From the NCBI GenBank assembly GCA_022448365.1, contig JAKVCS010000003.1:1550001-1614000 (forward strand): a stretch of DNA of 64,000 nt. The letters run 5' to 3'. The stretch is from Saccharospirillaceae bacterium. GTDB lineage: Bacteria > Pseudomonadota > Gammaproteobacteria > Pseudomonadales > Oceanobacteraceae. Shown in pieces: positions 15,698 through 26,188 of this stretch (its first letter is position 1; every line of letters starts with the position of its first letter). A model generated the notes under the pieces. That model searched no databases. It was not told the origin of the DNA and saw nothing but the letters and a program-made list of their open reading frames with translations. A program made the translations under genes and the position numbers.

Positions 15698-15846
15698 ATG
15701 CCTGCTGTTCGGCGATACCGCGGTTACTCCACAACCGCCAAACAAGACTTTTGCCCCCAGACTGATACCTCCTTATACTCGCGCTATTGTTAACGTGTTA
15801 CACGCGTTGTGAGTATTAAAGCGCTTTCTCAGGGAAATTCAGGATT

Positions 15847-17502
15847 ATGAGTGGCACCGGCCTCACCGAGTCTGCCGTCTGGCAACAGCTCAAGCAGCAT
15901 CACGGAGAAATCAAAGGACAGCACATGCGTGACTGGTTTGCAGAAGATGTAAACCGCTTCGAACGCTTTAAGCTGCAGGCCGCGGGCCTGACACTTGATT
16001 ATTCGAAAAATCGTATCACCGCCGACACCATGTCATTACTGAGAAAATTGGCCGCAGATCGTAACCTGCCCGGTCAGATCGCCAGTATGTTCAATGGTGA
16101 AGCGATCAATCGCAGTGAAAGACGCCCGGTGCTGCATACCGCACTGCGTAACTTTGGTAGTCGTGAAGTGCTGGTTGACGGCGTAGATGTTATGCCAGAA
16201 ATCCGCCAAACCATGCAACGTATGGAAGAGTTCTGCTGGAAAATCCGTCGCAATCAATGGCGTGGCTTCAGCAACCAGCCGTTTACTGACGTAGTATCAA
16301 TTGGTATCGGTGGCTCATTTCTGGGCCCGAAACTCGCTTCCAGTTCGCTGAAGCCTTATTGGGACAGCGGCCTGACCATTCATTATCTGGCCAATATCGA
16401 CGGCACTCATATTACCGAAATTCTGAAACGCCTGAACCCGGCAACCACATTGTTTATTGTGCAATCGAAGTCATTCGGCACTCAGGAAACTCTGAAAAAC
16501 GCCATGGCATGTCGCGAGTGGTTCCTGAGCAATGGCGGCACCGAAGTGGACTTACCAAAACACTTCACGGCCGTTTCATCTAATGTCGAGAAGGCAAAAG
16601 CTTTTGGTATCGCTGAGGAAAATATCTTCCCGATGTGGGACTGGGTGGGCGGCCGCTATTCTCTATGGTCGGCCATTGGTTTGCCACTGGCACTGGCCAT
16701 TGGTATCGACAATTTTCGGGATATGTTGCATGGCGCTTACGAGATGGATGAACACTTCCGGACCGCCCCGATCGAACAGAATATGCCAATCACAATGGCC
16801 TTGCTGAGCCTGTGGTACGTCAACTTCTTTGGTGTTAACAGCCAGGCGATCTTACCTTATGACCATTATTTGCGCAGTCTGCCGGCACACTTGCAACAGC
16901 TGGATATGGAGAGCAACGGTAAGTCAGTAACAATCGATGGTTATGAGACAGACTACAACACCGGCCCCATCATTTGGGGCGGTGTTGGCACTAACGGTCA
17001 ACATGCCTTCCATCAGCTGTTGCATCAGGGCACACACTTCTCACCGTGTGATTTTATTATGCCCATGTGCAGTCACAATCCGATTGATAATTTCCACGCC
17101 ATGCTGGTTTCTAACTGCCTGAGTCAGAGTCAGGCACTGTTGCAGGGTAAGTCAGAGGAAGAAGCCATCGAAGAACTGATTGCTGCCGGTTTCAGTAAAG
17201 CTGAAGCCATTGTCACCGCACCGCAAAAGGTGATTGAAGGCAACCGGCCAAGTAACACTCTGTATTTCCCTAAATCAAAACCACACATCGTGGGCGCATT
17301 GATTGCCTTGTATGAACACAAGGTTGCTGCTCAGGGCTTTTTATGGGGAATCAACTCATTCGACCAGTGGGGGGTTGAGCTGGGAAAACAATTGGGTGGT
17401 AAAGTACTGGATGCACTGGAGGGGGATGATATTCCTCAGCATTTTGACGGTTCGACCAACGGTCTGGTGCGGGCCTTTCACGATATGCAGAACCTGCTCT
17501 AA
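15847..17502 (+). CDS. pgi: Glucose-6-phosphate isomerase
   Basis: 551 residues, the usual length of the large bacterial enzyme. Interconverts glucose-6-phosphate and fructose-6-phosphate. Signatures are VSIGIGGSFLGPKL (about 150), FPMWDWVGGRYSLWSAIGLP (about 260), the catalytic-region GTNGQHAFHQLLHQGT (about 380) and the C-terminal SFDQWGVELGK (about 500). The GTNGQHA histidine and the final lysine region are intact. It has its own promoter region after the panD terminator. The panD-pgi order matches Pseudomonas. Confidence 0.97.
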   Translation: MSGTGLTESAVWQQLKQHHGEIKGQHMRDWFAEDVNRFERFKLQAAGLTLDYSKNRITADTMSLLRKLAADRNLPGQIASMFNGEAINRSERRPVLHTALRNFGSREVLVDGVDVMPEIRQTMQRMEEFCWKIRRNQWRGFSNQPFTDVVSIGIGGSFLGPKLASSSLKPYWDSGLTIHYLANIDGTHITEILKRLNPATTLFIVQSKSFGTQETLKNAMACREWFLSNGGTEVDLPKHFTAVSSNVEKAKAFGIAEENIFPMWDWVGGRYSLWSAIGLPLALAIGIDNFRDMLHGAYEMDEHFRTAPIEQNMPITMALLSLWYVNFFGVNSQAILPYDHYLRSLPAHLQQLDMESNGKSVTIDGYETDYNTGPIIWGGVGTNGQHAFHQLLHQGTHFSPCDFIMPMCSHNPIDNFHAMLVSNCLSQSQALLQGKSEEEAIEELIAAGFSKAEAIVTAPQKVIEGNRPSNTLYFPKSKPHIVGALIALYEHKVAAQGFLWGINSFDQWGVELGKQLGGKVLDALEGDDIPQHFDGSTNGLVRAFHDMQNLL

Positions 17503-17549
17503 CGCGGATATAAACAAAAGTTATACAAAAGCTTTATTCTCTTGATTTT

Positions 17550-17570
17550 AAAAGAGAATAAGGCTCTTTT
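17550..17570 (+). terminator. Weak intrinsic terminator after pgi
   Basis: AAAAGAG, loop AATAAGG, CTCTTTT; an AT-rich stem. Confidence 0.55.
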
Positions 17571-17701
17571 CTAACTGCACAAACGACCATCTTTCTGCAA
17601 CTTATTACTGATATTTAGCCTGCAGATTACTCCTGCCTTGAGACTGCTGGAAGCCTGAGCTAATCCTAAATTCAATCGGATTCAATGCTTTGGTGGTCGT
17701 T

Positions 17702-19315
17702 ATGCTCAAAGGGCTCTCTCTACGCTCTAAAATTCTGGCAATTGCTGGCGCAGGGGTGCTGTGTTTTCTATTTTATCTTGGTTACAGCCTGTTGGCGCAA
17801 CAGCAGCAAAATGACCGCCTGAACCATATTCAGAATGCCACCTTCCCGCTGACCGAGAAAATTGACTACTCCGGTTTACTGTTGTTCCAGCTGCGTAATG
17901 AAATGGCCAACGCCATCACTGAAAGTGACAAAGATAAGATCGACGAAGCAGCTGTAATTCAACAAAAGCTGAGACAGACCTTTGTTGACATATCCTCATT
18001 GTCGCCATCAGACCAAAGTCAGAATCGAAAACTGGCTGGCGCGTTGAATGACTACTGGGTAAGTAGCAGTAAGTTGGCTGACAATATGATCAACGGCACC
18101 ATCGATTTTGATCAGATGGCGGGGATGGCGCAACAAGCCAATCGCCAATACCAACGTCTCAGCGACTTACTGGAACAACGAAGGCAACAAAATTATCAGC
18201 AGTTTTCGGCAGAAATTGCCGACGTTAAACAACAAGGTCAACAAACGATTCAGGTGGGGATGGCAATCGCTTCGGTGATGGTTATTGTGCTGCTATCAAC
18301 CGCGTGGTTTATAGCCAACCTGATCACCCGTCTGATCAACCGCATTGTTGCCAGCCTCGAAGGTATGTCCCGTGGTCAAGGAGATCTGACGATCCGTTTA
18401 CAGACGCGGGCAACCGACGAGATTGGCAGCCTGGTCGGTAACTTTAACGGCTTTATTCATCATCTCCAGTTGCTGGTAAAAGTTATGGCCAACCTGGCCA
18501 TAGGGGTGTCGGGAGGGTCTGATAAAGTGCTGGCAATTGCCAGTAGTACACGCCATGGCATTGAGGATCAACAGAATCAAATCGAACAGGTGGCCACGGC
18601 TGTTACGGAAATGTCGAGCACTGCGGGGGAAGTGGCCCGCAGTGCTGAGTCTGCCGCAGAGGCAACCCAGCTAGCCAGTAGTGAAACGCAGTCTTCACAA
18701 AAGGTCATGGAGTCCAGCATTCAGGCCATCAGCTCACTGGCAGAAGAAGTCAACCATGCCCGCGAGGTGATCCAAAATCTGGCCAGCGAGAGTGAACGTA
18801 TTGGCGCTGCCTCACAGACCATTCAAGGGATTGCCGAACAAACCAATCTGCTGGCATTAAATGCCGCCATTGAAGCCGCTCGGGCAGGTGAACAAGGGCG
18901 CGGCTTTGCGGTGGTTGCCGATGAAGTGCGCTCGCTCGCGGCCCGTACGGAAGAGACCACCAGCGACATTCAAAATGTTACCAAACGCTTAAACGCCAGC
19001 ATGCAACAAGCGGTAGATGTTATGGAAAGCAGCCAGAGCAGTGCCATGACTGTCGTGCAGCAATCGCAACAAACAGAAGCTTCTCTGCGCTCTATTATGC
19101 AACACGTGGAGACCATTAACTCCATGAACGCCCAGGTAGCAACAGCTGCCGAAGAACAAAGTAAGGTTGCCAATGAGATCAGCAATAACATCGTGGTGAT
19201 TAATGAAGTATCCGATCATACCGTCGAGGAAGCAGCGTCCACTTCACGTGCAGCTGAGGAACTGGCGAAACAGGCAGATCAGCTGCGCAATATTGTGAAT
19301 GAATTTAAGGTGTAA
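17702..19315 (+). CDS. Methyl-accepting chemotaxis protein
   Basis: 537 residues. Transmembrane chemoreceptor passing ligand signals to CheA/CheW. The first membrane helix is about residues 9-30, a periplasmic four-helix-bundle-like sensor about 31-190, and the second helix about 191-213. A HAMP domain follows ([24 protein letters not shown]), then a long coiled-coil signalling domain. Its conserved tip is [20 protein letters not shown] and [15 protein letters not shown]. There is no CheR-binding pentapeptide at the C-terminus. ATG 17702 is preferred to TTG 17690 because GGTGG lies just before it. The ligand is unknown. Confidence 0.93.
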   Translation: MLKGLSLRSKILAIAGAGVLCFLFYLGYSLLAQQQQNDRLNHIQNATFPLTEKIDYSGLLLFQLRNEMANAITESDKDKIDEAAVIQQKLRQTFVDISSLSPSDQSQNRKLAGALNDYWVSSSKLADNMINGTIDFDQMAGMAQQANRQYQRLSDLLEQRRQQNYQQFSAEIADVKQQGQQTIQVGMAIASVMVIVLLSTAWFIANLITRLINRIVASLEGMSRGQGDLTIRLQTRATDEIGSLVGNFNGFIHHLQLLVKVMANLAIGVSGGSDKVLAIASSTRHGIEDQQNQIEQVATAVTEMSSTAGEVARSAESAAEATQLASSETQSSQKVMESSIQAISSLAEEVNHAREVIQNLASESERIGAASQTIQGIAEQTNLLALNAAIEAARAGEQGRGFAVVADEVRSLAARTEETTSDIQNVTKRLNASMQQAVDVMESSQSSAMTVVQQSQQTEASLRSIMQHVETINSMNAQVATAAEEQSKVANEISNNIVVINEVSDHTVEEAASTSRAAEELAKQADQLRNIVNEFKV

Positions 19316-19329
19316 CCGGGGTTACTGAG

Positions 19330-20001
19330 CTAATACGAGTAACTTTCGTAAAGAACTATTTGTTGCTCTGTTTTACGCTCTTCCCAGCCCAGAATTTCCA
19401 GCTCAGGCTGGTCGTAAAATTTATCCACTTTACCGGCGCACAGATACGCTACCAACTCACGATCGCTGGGTGCATTCAGGATACTTTTAACCTTGTCCGG
19501 GTCGAGAATACTGACCCAACCAATACCAATATTCAGCGAGCGGGCCATTAACCACATATTCTGTACCGCGCACACCACACTATATCGCCCCATTTCCGGC
19601 ATGCTGGTTTGCCCCAGCACCGGCCCCTTCTTTGGGTTGTAAAATACCGCAATATTCAGTGGCGATTCGACAATTCCCTCCAGCTTTAATGCCTGATACT
19701 GCTCTAATTTAGCGGCATCGTAATTCCCGGCGCGAAACTGTTGTAGCGCCTTTTCATTCTCTGCGAAAAAGCTCTCGGCAATCGCACCGCGGCTTTGTTG
19801 ATCTTTTATCAACACAAACTCCCACGGTTGAGAAAAACCCACAGACGGTGCATGCAGCGCCGCTTTCAGAATTTTATCAATATCAGACTGATCGAGTTCA
19901 TCCGCCAGAAAGCGATTACCACGCACATCGCGCCGGGCAGCCAACAACTGCATCAAAAGGTCGCTCTGTTCGGTAGAAAATTGTTGATTGCGTTCAGACA
20001 T
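19330..20001 (-). CDS. bluB: 5,6-dimethylbenzimidazole synthase
   Basis: 223 residues, flavin nitroreductase fold. BluB breaks down FMNH2 with oxygen to make the lower ligand of vitamin B12. Family-specific segments are RRDVRGNRF near 23, ALHAPSVGFSQPWEFVLI near 47, EGIVESPLNIAVF, the MPEMGRYSVVCAVQNMWLMA run near 135, and GWVSILDPDKV. These separate BluB from ordinary nitroreductases. It is convergent with the chemoreceptor gene (14 bp apart) and divergent from mtnA. No other B12 gene is in the window. Confidence 0.9.
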   Translation of the reverse strand: MSERNQQFSTEQSDLLMQLLAARRDVRGNRFLADELDQSDIDKILKAALHAPSVGFSQPWEFVLIKDQQSRGAIAESFFAENEKALQQFRAGNYDAAKLEQYQALKLEGIVESPLNIAVFYNPKKGPVLGQTSMPEMGRYSVVCAVQNMWLMARSLNIGIGWVSILDPDKVKSILNAPSDRELVAYLCAGKVDKFYDQPELEILGWEERKTEQQIVLYESYSY

Positions 20002-20178
20002 GAATATAGAAACCGGCAGCGGAAAATCAGAAATGGCGAGCCCGCTATTGTCGCAGCTGAATGCGTATGTGCAACCGTTGATCGCGGTAAAAGCGTGTCG
20101 GTGTAATCACCAGATAGGAAAATCTGTATAGTCACAACCGTTGTTAGCGGGTGAAACTGAACGGGCTTTAGGAGTAAA

Positions 20179-21216
20179 ATGACGCCCATTCAATCGCCTT
20201 GTTTAGGGTACGGCATGACTCACACAGCCACCTTTCACGCCATCGAATGGCGCAACCAGCAACTGCACCTGCTGGATCAGCGTGTTCTGCCGCATCAACA
20301 TCAGATTCTGAGCTACACCTCAGCAGCTGATGTCGCTGATGCGATCCGCGATATGGTGGTCCGTGGCGCCCCAGCCATTGGTATTACCGCCGCTTATGGT
20401 TACGCCCTCGATGCCATAGCAGGCAAAGACTTGCAGGCAGCCTATCAGGTGCTGGCCGAATCACGTCCGACGGCGGTCAATCTGTTTTGGGCACTGGAGC
20501 GAATGGCGGGGCTGGGAACAGAAGATCCACAAGCCTTGGTTGCCGCAGCCAAACGTATTCATGAGGAAGATATCGCCGCTAATCTGGCAATGGGCCAGTT
20601 TGGCGCAGCCCTGATTCCGGAAGGTTCCAGTGTTTATACTCATTGCAACACTGGTGCGCTGGCAACCGGTGGTCATGGAACCGCGCTGGGCATCATCCGC
20701 AGCGCCTTTGCCGATGACCGTATCCAACAGGTGTATGCCGGAGAAACCCGCCCCTGGTTGCAAGGAGCACGTCTGACTGCCTGGGAGCTGATGCAGGATA
20801 ACATCCCGGTAAAACTGGTGGCTGATGGCGCGGCAGCTCAACTGTTCCGTCAGGGCGATATCAGCTGGGTGATTGTCGGCGCCGATCGGATTGCGGCCAA
20901 CGGCGATACCGCGAATAAGATTGGCACCTACAGCCTTGCGGTTTTAGCCAAGCACCATGGTATAAAATTTATGGTGGCGGCGCCGACCACCACTTTTGAT
21001 TTATCCATTGCCAGTGGTGACGACATTCCGATTGAGCAACGCCCTATCTCGGAAGTTACCAGCCTGAACAGTCAGGCCATTGCGCCTGAGGGCTGTGCTG
21101 CTATAAACCCATCGTTTGACGTGACACCGTCCGGTTTAATTGATGCCATTATCACAGAGAAAGGCATGATTCTCGCCCCGAACACGGAAACTGTTTCCAT
21201 GCTGTTTGCGCGTTAA
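20179..21216 (+). CDS. mtnA: S-methyl-5-thioribose-1-phosphate isomerase
   Basis: 345 residues. Converts methylthioribose-1-phosphate to methylthioribulose-1-phosphate in the methionine salvage pathway. Motifs are [14 protein letters not shown] (about 58), [19 protein letters not shown] near the catalytic cysteine, and [18 protein letters not shown] with the catalytic aspartate. ATG 20179 has a strong AGGAG 5 bases away. A second in-frame ATG at 20215 has AGGG and is the nearest match to the usual N-terminus. It heads the mtnA-mtnB-mtnD-mtnC series. Confidence 0.96.
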   Translation: MTPIQSPCLGYGMTHTATFHAIEWRNQQLHLLDQRVLPHQHQILSYTSAADVADAIRDMVVRGAPAIGITAAYGYALDAIAGKDLQAAYQVLAESRPTAVNLFWALERMAGLGTEDPQALVAAAKRIHEEDIAANLAMGQFGAALIPEGSSVYTHCNTGALATGGHGTALGIIRSAFADDRIQQVYAGETRPWLQGARLTAWELMQDNIPVKLVADGAAAQLFRQGDISWVIVGADRIAANGDTANKIGTYSLAVLAKHHGIKFMVAAPTTTFDLSIASGDDIPIEQRPISEVTSLNSQAIAPEGCAAINPSFDVTPSGLIDAIITEKGMILAPNTETVSMLFAR

Positions 21217-21227
21217 AGGTCAGGCAG

Positions 21228-21875
21228 ATGACCCAGGTTTACGATATTAATCAATTTAATCGGGCCGCAGATGATTTATGCCGCTACGGTAAAATTCTCT
21301 ATAACCGTGACTGGTCACCGGCCACCAGTTCAAATTATTCCATCCGCCTGAATGCAAATTGCTGCGCCTTAACCAGCTCGGGTAAACACAAAGGCGAGCT
21401 GGACTCTGATGATATTCTGGTGGTTGATCTGAGCGGCCAGCCGATTATTCATCCGCAACGTAAAATCAGCGGTAAACCATCCGCCGAAACCTTATTACAC
21501 ACCCAGCTGTATCAGCGAGATAAAACCATTGGCGCGGTATTACACACCCACTCCCCTACCTGCGTGGTGTTATCGCAACTGTGGCAAGACGATGTGTTGT
21601 CTCTCACAGGCTGGGAATTACAAAAAGCCTTTGCTGGTGAAACCAGCCACGAAGGCATAGTTCGCATTCCATTATTTAACAACGATCAGAATATCGAACG
21701 TCTGGCGTGCCAGGTAGAACAACAGATGCAACAACAAGGACAAGGGCATGCGTATTTAATTCGTGGCCATGGCGTTTATACCTGGGGAAAAGATATTGAG
21801 GAATGTTTCCGCCACCTGGAAGCGCTGGAGCATTTGCTGGGTTATCAACTGCAACTGCTGAAAATAAATAGATAA
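21228..21875 (+). CDS. mtnB: Methylthioribulose-1-phosphate dehydratase
   Basis: 215 residues, class II aldolase fold, zinc dependent. It removes water from methylthioribulose-1-phosphate. Visible: SPATSSNYSIRLN near 24, the metal-binding VLHTHSPTCVVLS (about 105-117), and LIRGHGVYTWGKDIEE with the third histidine (about 178). It starts 11 bp after mtnA and is probably cotranscribed. Confidence 0.95.
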   Translation: MTQVYDINQFNRAADDLCRYGKILYNRDWSPATSSNYSIRLNANCCALTSSGKHKGELDSDDILVVDLSGQPIIHPQRKISGKPSAETLLHTQLYQRDKTIGAVLHTHSPTCVVLSQLWQDDVLSLTGWELQKAFAGETSHEGIVRIPLFNNDQNIERLACQVEQQMQQQGQGHAYLIRGHGVYTWGKDIEECFRHLEALEHLLGYQLQLLKINR

Positions 21876-21920
21876 ATAAATCGGGTGTGAATCTCGCACC
21901 TGCAATGACCGGAAAAAGCC

Positions 21921-22466
21921 ATGAGTGAAATTCGTATTTATACCGACACGGATATGACGAACCTGCTGTTCACCAGCTGTAAGAAAAGTCGCATCACAGA
22001 GAAATTAAAAGAGCTGGGTATTCGTTACGAGCAATGGCAGACGGATACCAACATCAGCGCAGGTGCGGATCCGGAATTTGTGATGAATGCCTACCGCAAA
22101 GACATCGATCGTCTGGTTGCAGAAGAAGGCTATCAAACGGTTGACGTCATCAGTCTGGCATCTGATAACCCGCAAAAATCAGAACTGCGTCAGAAGTTTC
22201 TCAGCGAACATACCCACAGCGAAGATGAAGTGCGTTTTTTTGTTGCTGGTGAAGGTCTGTTTACTCTGCATATCGGAGAAAAAGTGGCCGAAGTATTGTG
22301 TACTCAGGGTGATTTAATCAGCGTACCGGCCAATACCCGTCACTGGTTCGATATGGGGCCTAACCCGAATTTCACCGCGATTCGCCTGTTTAATGATCCG
22401 GAAGGCTGGGTAGCCCACTGCACCGGTAGCGAAATTGCACAACACTACAACCGGTTAGAAAACTGA
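21921..22466 (+). CDS. mtnD: Acireductone dioxygenase
   Basis: 181 residues, cupin metalloenzyme. Converts acireductone and oxygen to the methionine precursor ketomethylthiobutyrate (iron form) or to off-pathway products (nickel form). Metal ligands are in HTHSEDEVRFFV (H-x-H and the glutamate, about 97-108) and the later histidine in VPANTRHWFDMG (about 141). It is 45 bp after mtnB and 28 bp before mtnC. Confidence 0.96.
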   Translation: MSEIRIYTDTDMTNLLFTSCKKSRITEKLKELGIRYEQWQTDTNISAGADPEFVMNAYRKDIDRLVAEEGYQTVDVISLASDNPQKSELRQKFLSEHTHSEDEVRFFVAGEGLFTLHIGEKVAEVLCTQGDLISVPANTRHWFDMGPNPNFTAIRLFNDPEGWVAHCTGSEIAQHYNRLEN

Positions 22467-22494
22467 TTCGCCGATAAGCAACAGGTCCTCTCGT

Positions 22495-23211
22495 ATGCCA
22501 CAGTTTCATGATGTCAAAGTTATCCTGACCGATATCGAAGGCACCACATCCTCGATCTCTTTTGTGGAGGATGTTTTATTTCCCTACGCCGAAAAAAAAC
22601 TGCCCGCTTTTCTGCGTCAGCATCATGAAGACCCTACGGTTCAGCAGCACATACAAGCTTCGGTGGAACTGGAAGAGCAGGACGGTAATCACCTGACTGC
22701 AGACAATATTGATGGTGTCATTGAATGCTTATTACAGTGGATTCGTGACGACAAGAAGGCTACTCCGCTAAAGGCCTTACAAGGCATGGTCTGGAAACAG
22801 GGCTACGAAAATGGTGATTACCAGGCGCATATGTACCCGGACGCTACTGCGCGATTAAAACAATGGTACAACCAAGGCTTACCGCTTTACGTTTACTCCT
22901 CTGGCTCGATACAAGCGCAGAAACTGTTTTATGGCTACAGCCAGGACGGCGATTTGTTACCTCTGTTCAGCGGTCATTTTGATACCACCTCCGGCGGTAA
23001 ACGCGACCAGCAGTCTTATCGGAATATTCTTGCTGACCTGCAAAAGCAACATGATATTCAGGCAGGTAATGTGCTGTTTTTATCGGATTTAGAAGAAGAA
23101 CTGGATGCAGCTTATAAGGTAGGGATGCAGACAGTATGGATTCAACGAGACGCTACAAAAACTAATTCAAGGCATACTTCAAGTACAAGTTTTTCAACGA
23201 TTGTTATATAA
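22495..23211 (+). CDS. mtnC: Enolase-phosphatase E1
   Basis: 238 residues, HAD superfamily. Bifunctional enolization and dephosphorylation giving acireductone, the MtnD substrate. The HAD motif is LTDIEGTTSSISFVEDVLFPYA (residues 10-31, nucleophile aspartate in DIEGTT). YVYSSGSIQAQKLFYG (about 131) is motif II, and LFLSDLEEELDAAYKVGMQT (about 194) is motif IV. Last of the mtn genes in the window; MtnN/MtnP and MtnK or an aminotransferase must be supplied elsewhere. GC content falls off at its 3' end and stays low into the next two genes. Confidence 0.95.
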   Translation: MPQFHDVKVILTDIEGTTSSISFVEDVLFPYAEKKLPAFLRQHHEDPTVQQHIQASVELEEQDGNHLTADNIDGVIECLLQWIRDDKKATPLKALQGMVWKQGYENGDYQAHMYPDATARLKQWYNQGLPLYVYSSGSIQAQKLFYGYSQDGDLLPLFSGHFDTTSGGKRDQQSYRNILADLQKQHDIQAGNVLFLSDLEEELDAAYKVGMQTVWIQRDATKTNSRHTSSTSFSTIVI

Positions 23212-23328
23212 ACGAATGTTCATAGATAGTACAACGTTAGTCTGATATTTTTCATTATGAATACTGGCGTTCTTGATAATTAAGTATAAATTAGATGTAC
23301 AAAGATTATGCGTAATGGAGTACATACG

Positions 23329-24525
23329 ATGCCATCAGAGAATAACACTGTCTCGGTTCAGGATATGAAAGCCCTCGTTTATGGCGGATGCTTTCTCGCC
23401 TCAGGCGGCGGCGGCCCAGTAAGTATGGCACTGAACTTCCTGGAGAAGATCAATCAATGTATCCCTCTAATACCCACATCTCAATTAAAACCCGGTAAAA
23501 AATCAGCTATTGTTGCAGATCTTGGCTCACCAGATGCCGCTACAGAGGGACGTGGCTATACAGCTCCAGTTAACGCATACAAATCCCTTAACGCTTACCT
23601 TAAACAACAAGAAAACAAAGAAATAGAATATTTCCTTCCAGCTGAAATAGGCGCAGTTAATACTCTGATTCCTTTTTTCATTGCGTCACAGTTTAATCCG
23701 CCTCTGGCTGTTATCGATGCTGACCCTTCGGGACGAGCAGTGCCGCAAATGAACGAATCGATGCTCGAAGTTAATCAAGTTCCGTGTTGCCCAGCGATTA
23801 TCGCGTCAGACACTAACGATGGTGCAAACTGCAAATGGAGTAATGAAAGCTTCCATTCAGAATTGTTTACCAATAAGACCCCTACTCAGCTGGAAGATGC
23901 TGCTCGGGAAGTCGTAAGCCAACCAGCCTATGAACAAGTCGGTGGTATGGCGTGCTGGCCTATCGACAGTGACTATTTTTTATCGCAAGAAGCAAAAAGC
24001 TCTGTGATTCACAACTCAGTCAGCGCTGCGATTAAAGTTGGATACACAATACTTAACTCACCTGAACCAAAACATTTGGTCGAGACCCTTAATGCACTGG
24101 GAATAGACAACTACGTCATTGATAACGGCTTGGTGCGTAAAGTAATTAACCGGACCAGTCACGGTTTTGATGTAGGTAAAATAGTATTCGCAACAATGGT
24201 TGGGGAGTTATGGATTTACTATAAGAACGAAAGTCTTTTGGCATGGGACCCGCAAACCAAGAAACCTCTGGTTATCGCTCCGGACTGCATTAACCTAATG
24301 AAGTTTAAGGATAGTGATCGTCTCTATGGTACTTCCCCCATTTCAACAGCAGATGTAAAAGAAGGGCAAGTATGTACGATCTGGGCAACAGCATGCGCTG
24401 AAGCAATGCGCAATAAAACAATTGAAAAGTTGTTTTTAACAGATATTGATCAGATCACATCAGCATTTCCAGAGGATGATGTGAAAGTTAAAGAGTATAT
24501 TCCCGTACAGCAATTGAACCCATAA
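23329..24525 (+). CDS. DUF917 (S-methyl thiohydantoin desulfurase-like) protein
   Basis: 398 residues. It carries the family hallmarks LVYGGCFLASGGGGPVSMAL (about 18-37) and VIDADPSGRAVPQMN (about 128-142). DUF917 proteins share a domain named after S-methyl thiohydantoin desulfurase and often sit beside hydantoinase-type genes; the real substrate is mostly unknown. ATG 23329 has GGAG 8 bases upstream, whereas ATG 23308 has none. The hybrid kinase gene begins 2 bp after the stop, so the pair is one transcription unit. Codon use is more AT-rich than the surroundings, which could mean acquisition by transfer. A ureide- or hydantoin-related role is suggested only by the allantoinase gene nearby. 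Confidence 0.8.
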   Translation: MPSENNTVSVQDMKALVYGGCFLASGGGGPVSMALNFLEKINQCIPLIPTSQLKPGKKSAIVADLGSPDAATEGRGYTAPVNAYKSLNAYLKQQENKEIEYFLPAEIGAVNTLIPFFIASQFNPPLAVIDADPSGRAVPQMNESMLEVNQVPCCPAIIASDTNDGANCKWSNESFHSELFTNKTPTQLEDAAREVVSQPAYEQVGGMACWPIDSDYFLSQEAKSSVIHNSVSAAIKVGYTILNSPEPKHLVETLNALGIDNYVIDNGLVRKVINRTSHGFDVGKIVFATMVGELWIYYKNESLLAWDPQTKKPLVIAPDCINLMKFKDSDRLYGTSPISTADVKEGQVCTIWATACAEAMRNKTIEKLFLTDIDQITSAFPEDDVKVKEYIPVQQLNP

Positions 24526-24527
24526 TT

Positions 24528-26111
24528 ATGATAAACCGTCAGGATAGGGAGCTATTAGAGTCAAGTTTGTTCTCAAAACTTTGGCAGAACTCCCCCGATA
24601 ACATGTTTGTCCTTAAAATTGTGGACGATGATTTTTACATCGTCACCAGCAACGTCAAACAACAGGAGAAAGCGGAACTTGATAGCCCGAGTATCATCGA
24701 CGTTCCGCTGCGCGAGTTACTACCTGATGACGTGTATCAACCCATACATCAAAATTATCAAAGATGCATATCAGCGAAAGAACCGATTCAGTACTCAGAA
24801 GAAGAAGTATTCACCAGCAGTGATGGTAGCCCTAATTACTGGAATACAATTCTTCATCCGATGTTAGATGATTCTGGAAATGTCGAACTAATATTTGGAG
24901 TATCGCGCAACATAAGTGAATTAGTTATCGCCCAAAAGAAGGCTGTAGAAGCTGCTGAAGCTGCTGAAAAGGCCAATCAAGTAAAAACTAATTTTCTGGC
25001 TAATATGAGCCATGAAATGCGCACACCATTAAACGGTATCAAAGGGGCCTTGGAACTTATTAAAAGTAGTGAAGACCCGAATGAAATCTCAGAGCTATTA
25101 ACAGTTATTGAAAATTCTGCAGATGCCTTATCACGACAAACGGAAGACATCCTTGACTATGCAAAACTGGGCAATCAAAAACTGCAGCTTGATGAGCGTA
25201 TATTTTCCACAATTGATTTATTAAAAACGAACGAAGCACAGCTCAGAAATTTAGCAGAGCAGCAAAAAAACAAACTCATCATCGACATTTGTGATCAGGT
25301 TCCAAAGAAACTACAGGGTGATCCGGATCGGATTCAGCAGATTCTTTTAAATCTTGGTAGTAATGCCAACAAGTTTACAGAAAACGGAACCGTTACTATA
25401 AAAGTAAAACATGCCAACAGAGTTAAGAATAAGCATCAGATTTATTTTTCTATATGCGACAGTGGCATTGGTATTAGCGAAGAAGATCAACTCAAGCTAT
25501 TTAAGCCATTTAGTCAACTGGATGACTCAACTACAAAAAAGTTTCCAGGAACCGGGCTGGGTCTTGCTATCTGTAAAAACTTGGTTGAACTAATGGGCGG
25601 AGACATAACTGTTAACAGTGCTCCTGCTATTGGCTCGGAATTCAGTTTCTCTCTTTGGCTGCAGGAACCCCAAGCCTGCCAACTGGAAAAGCATACAAAA
25701 CCCCAAAACCTATCTCTAGAGCATCTCGATTTACTATTGGTTGAAGACAATCCGACCAATCAGCTGATTACCGGAAAAATGCTACGTAAAGCAGGGGCTA
25801 ACGTTGTTATTGCCGAACATGGTCGCCAGGCGTTAGAAATGTGCCAGCAACAGACTTTTGACCTGATTTTGATGGATTGGCATATGCCGGTTATGGATGG
25901 CCTGAAAGCGACTGAAGAACTACGAGCGAATGAGATCAATAACCAACGCACACCAGTCATTGGTTTAACGGCCAATGTTATGGAAAAAGATCGTGAGAAA
26001 TGTCTGCGAGCGGGTATGAGTGAAGTTATTACCAAGCCAGTTGGCTACGATACGCTAATCGCAACGGTGATCCGTTACTCTCACTCGCAAGGCTGTGAAT
26101 TGTCCGGCTGA
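24528..26111 (+). CDS. Hybrid sensor histidine kinase with PAS and receiver domains
   Basis: 527 residues, no membrane helix, so a cytosolic sensor. A PAS domain (about 10-140, with LIFGVSRNISE at its C-terminal end) is followed by a short coiled coil. The HisKA box has H162 in NMSHEMRTPLNGIKG. The ATPase domain carries LGSNANKFTENG, DSGIGIS and FPGTGLGLAICKNLV. A receiver has phospho-site D450 in LMDWHMPVMDG and the conserved lysine in ITKPVGY. No output domain and no adjacent response regulator or phosphotransfer gene. It is tied to the DUF917 gene by a 2-bp gap, so the PAS domain might sense a product of that enzyme; this is inference. Confidence 0.92.
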   Translation: MINRQDRELLESSLFSKLWQNSPDNMFVLKIVDDDFYIVTSNVKQQEKAELDSPSIIDVPLRELLPDDVYQPIHQNYQRCISAKEPIQYSEEEVFTSSDGSPNYWNTILHPMLDDSGNVELIFGVSRNISELVIAQKKAVEAAEAAEKANQVKTNFLANMSHEMRTPLNGIKGALELIKSSEDPNEISELLTVIENSADALSRQTEDILDYAKLGNQKLQLDERIFSTIDLLKTNEAQLRNLAEQQKNKLIIDICDQVPKKLQGDPDRIQQILLNLGSNANKFTENGTVTIKVKHANRVKNKHQIYFSICDSGIGISEEDQLKLFKPFSQLDDSTTKKFPGTGLGLAICKNLVELMGGDITVNSAPAIGSEFSFSLWLQEPQACQLEKHTKPQNLSLEHLDLLLVEDNPTNQLITGKMLRKAGANVVIAEHGRQALEMCQQQTFDLILMDWHMPVMDGLKATEELRANEINNQRTPVIGLTANVMEKDREKCLRAGMSEVITKPVGYDTLIATVIRYSHSQGCELSG

Positions 26112-26188
26112 CAAACAGCACATTCCCGACCACTTAGTCAGTTTTTTGTTTTACACTAGTACACGACAAAATACTGAGTACAACATCC

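Noticed and set aside
15797-15804. TGTTACAC in the pgi promoter as another CbrB site
   Set aside because: It is a single half-site without partners or a -24/-12 promoter nearby, as expected by chance.
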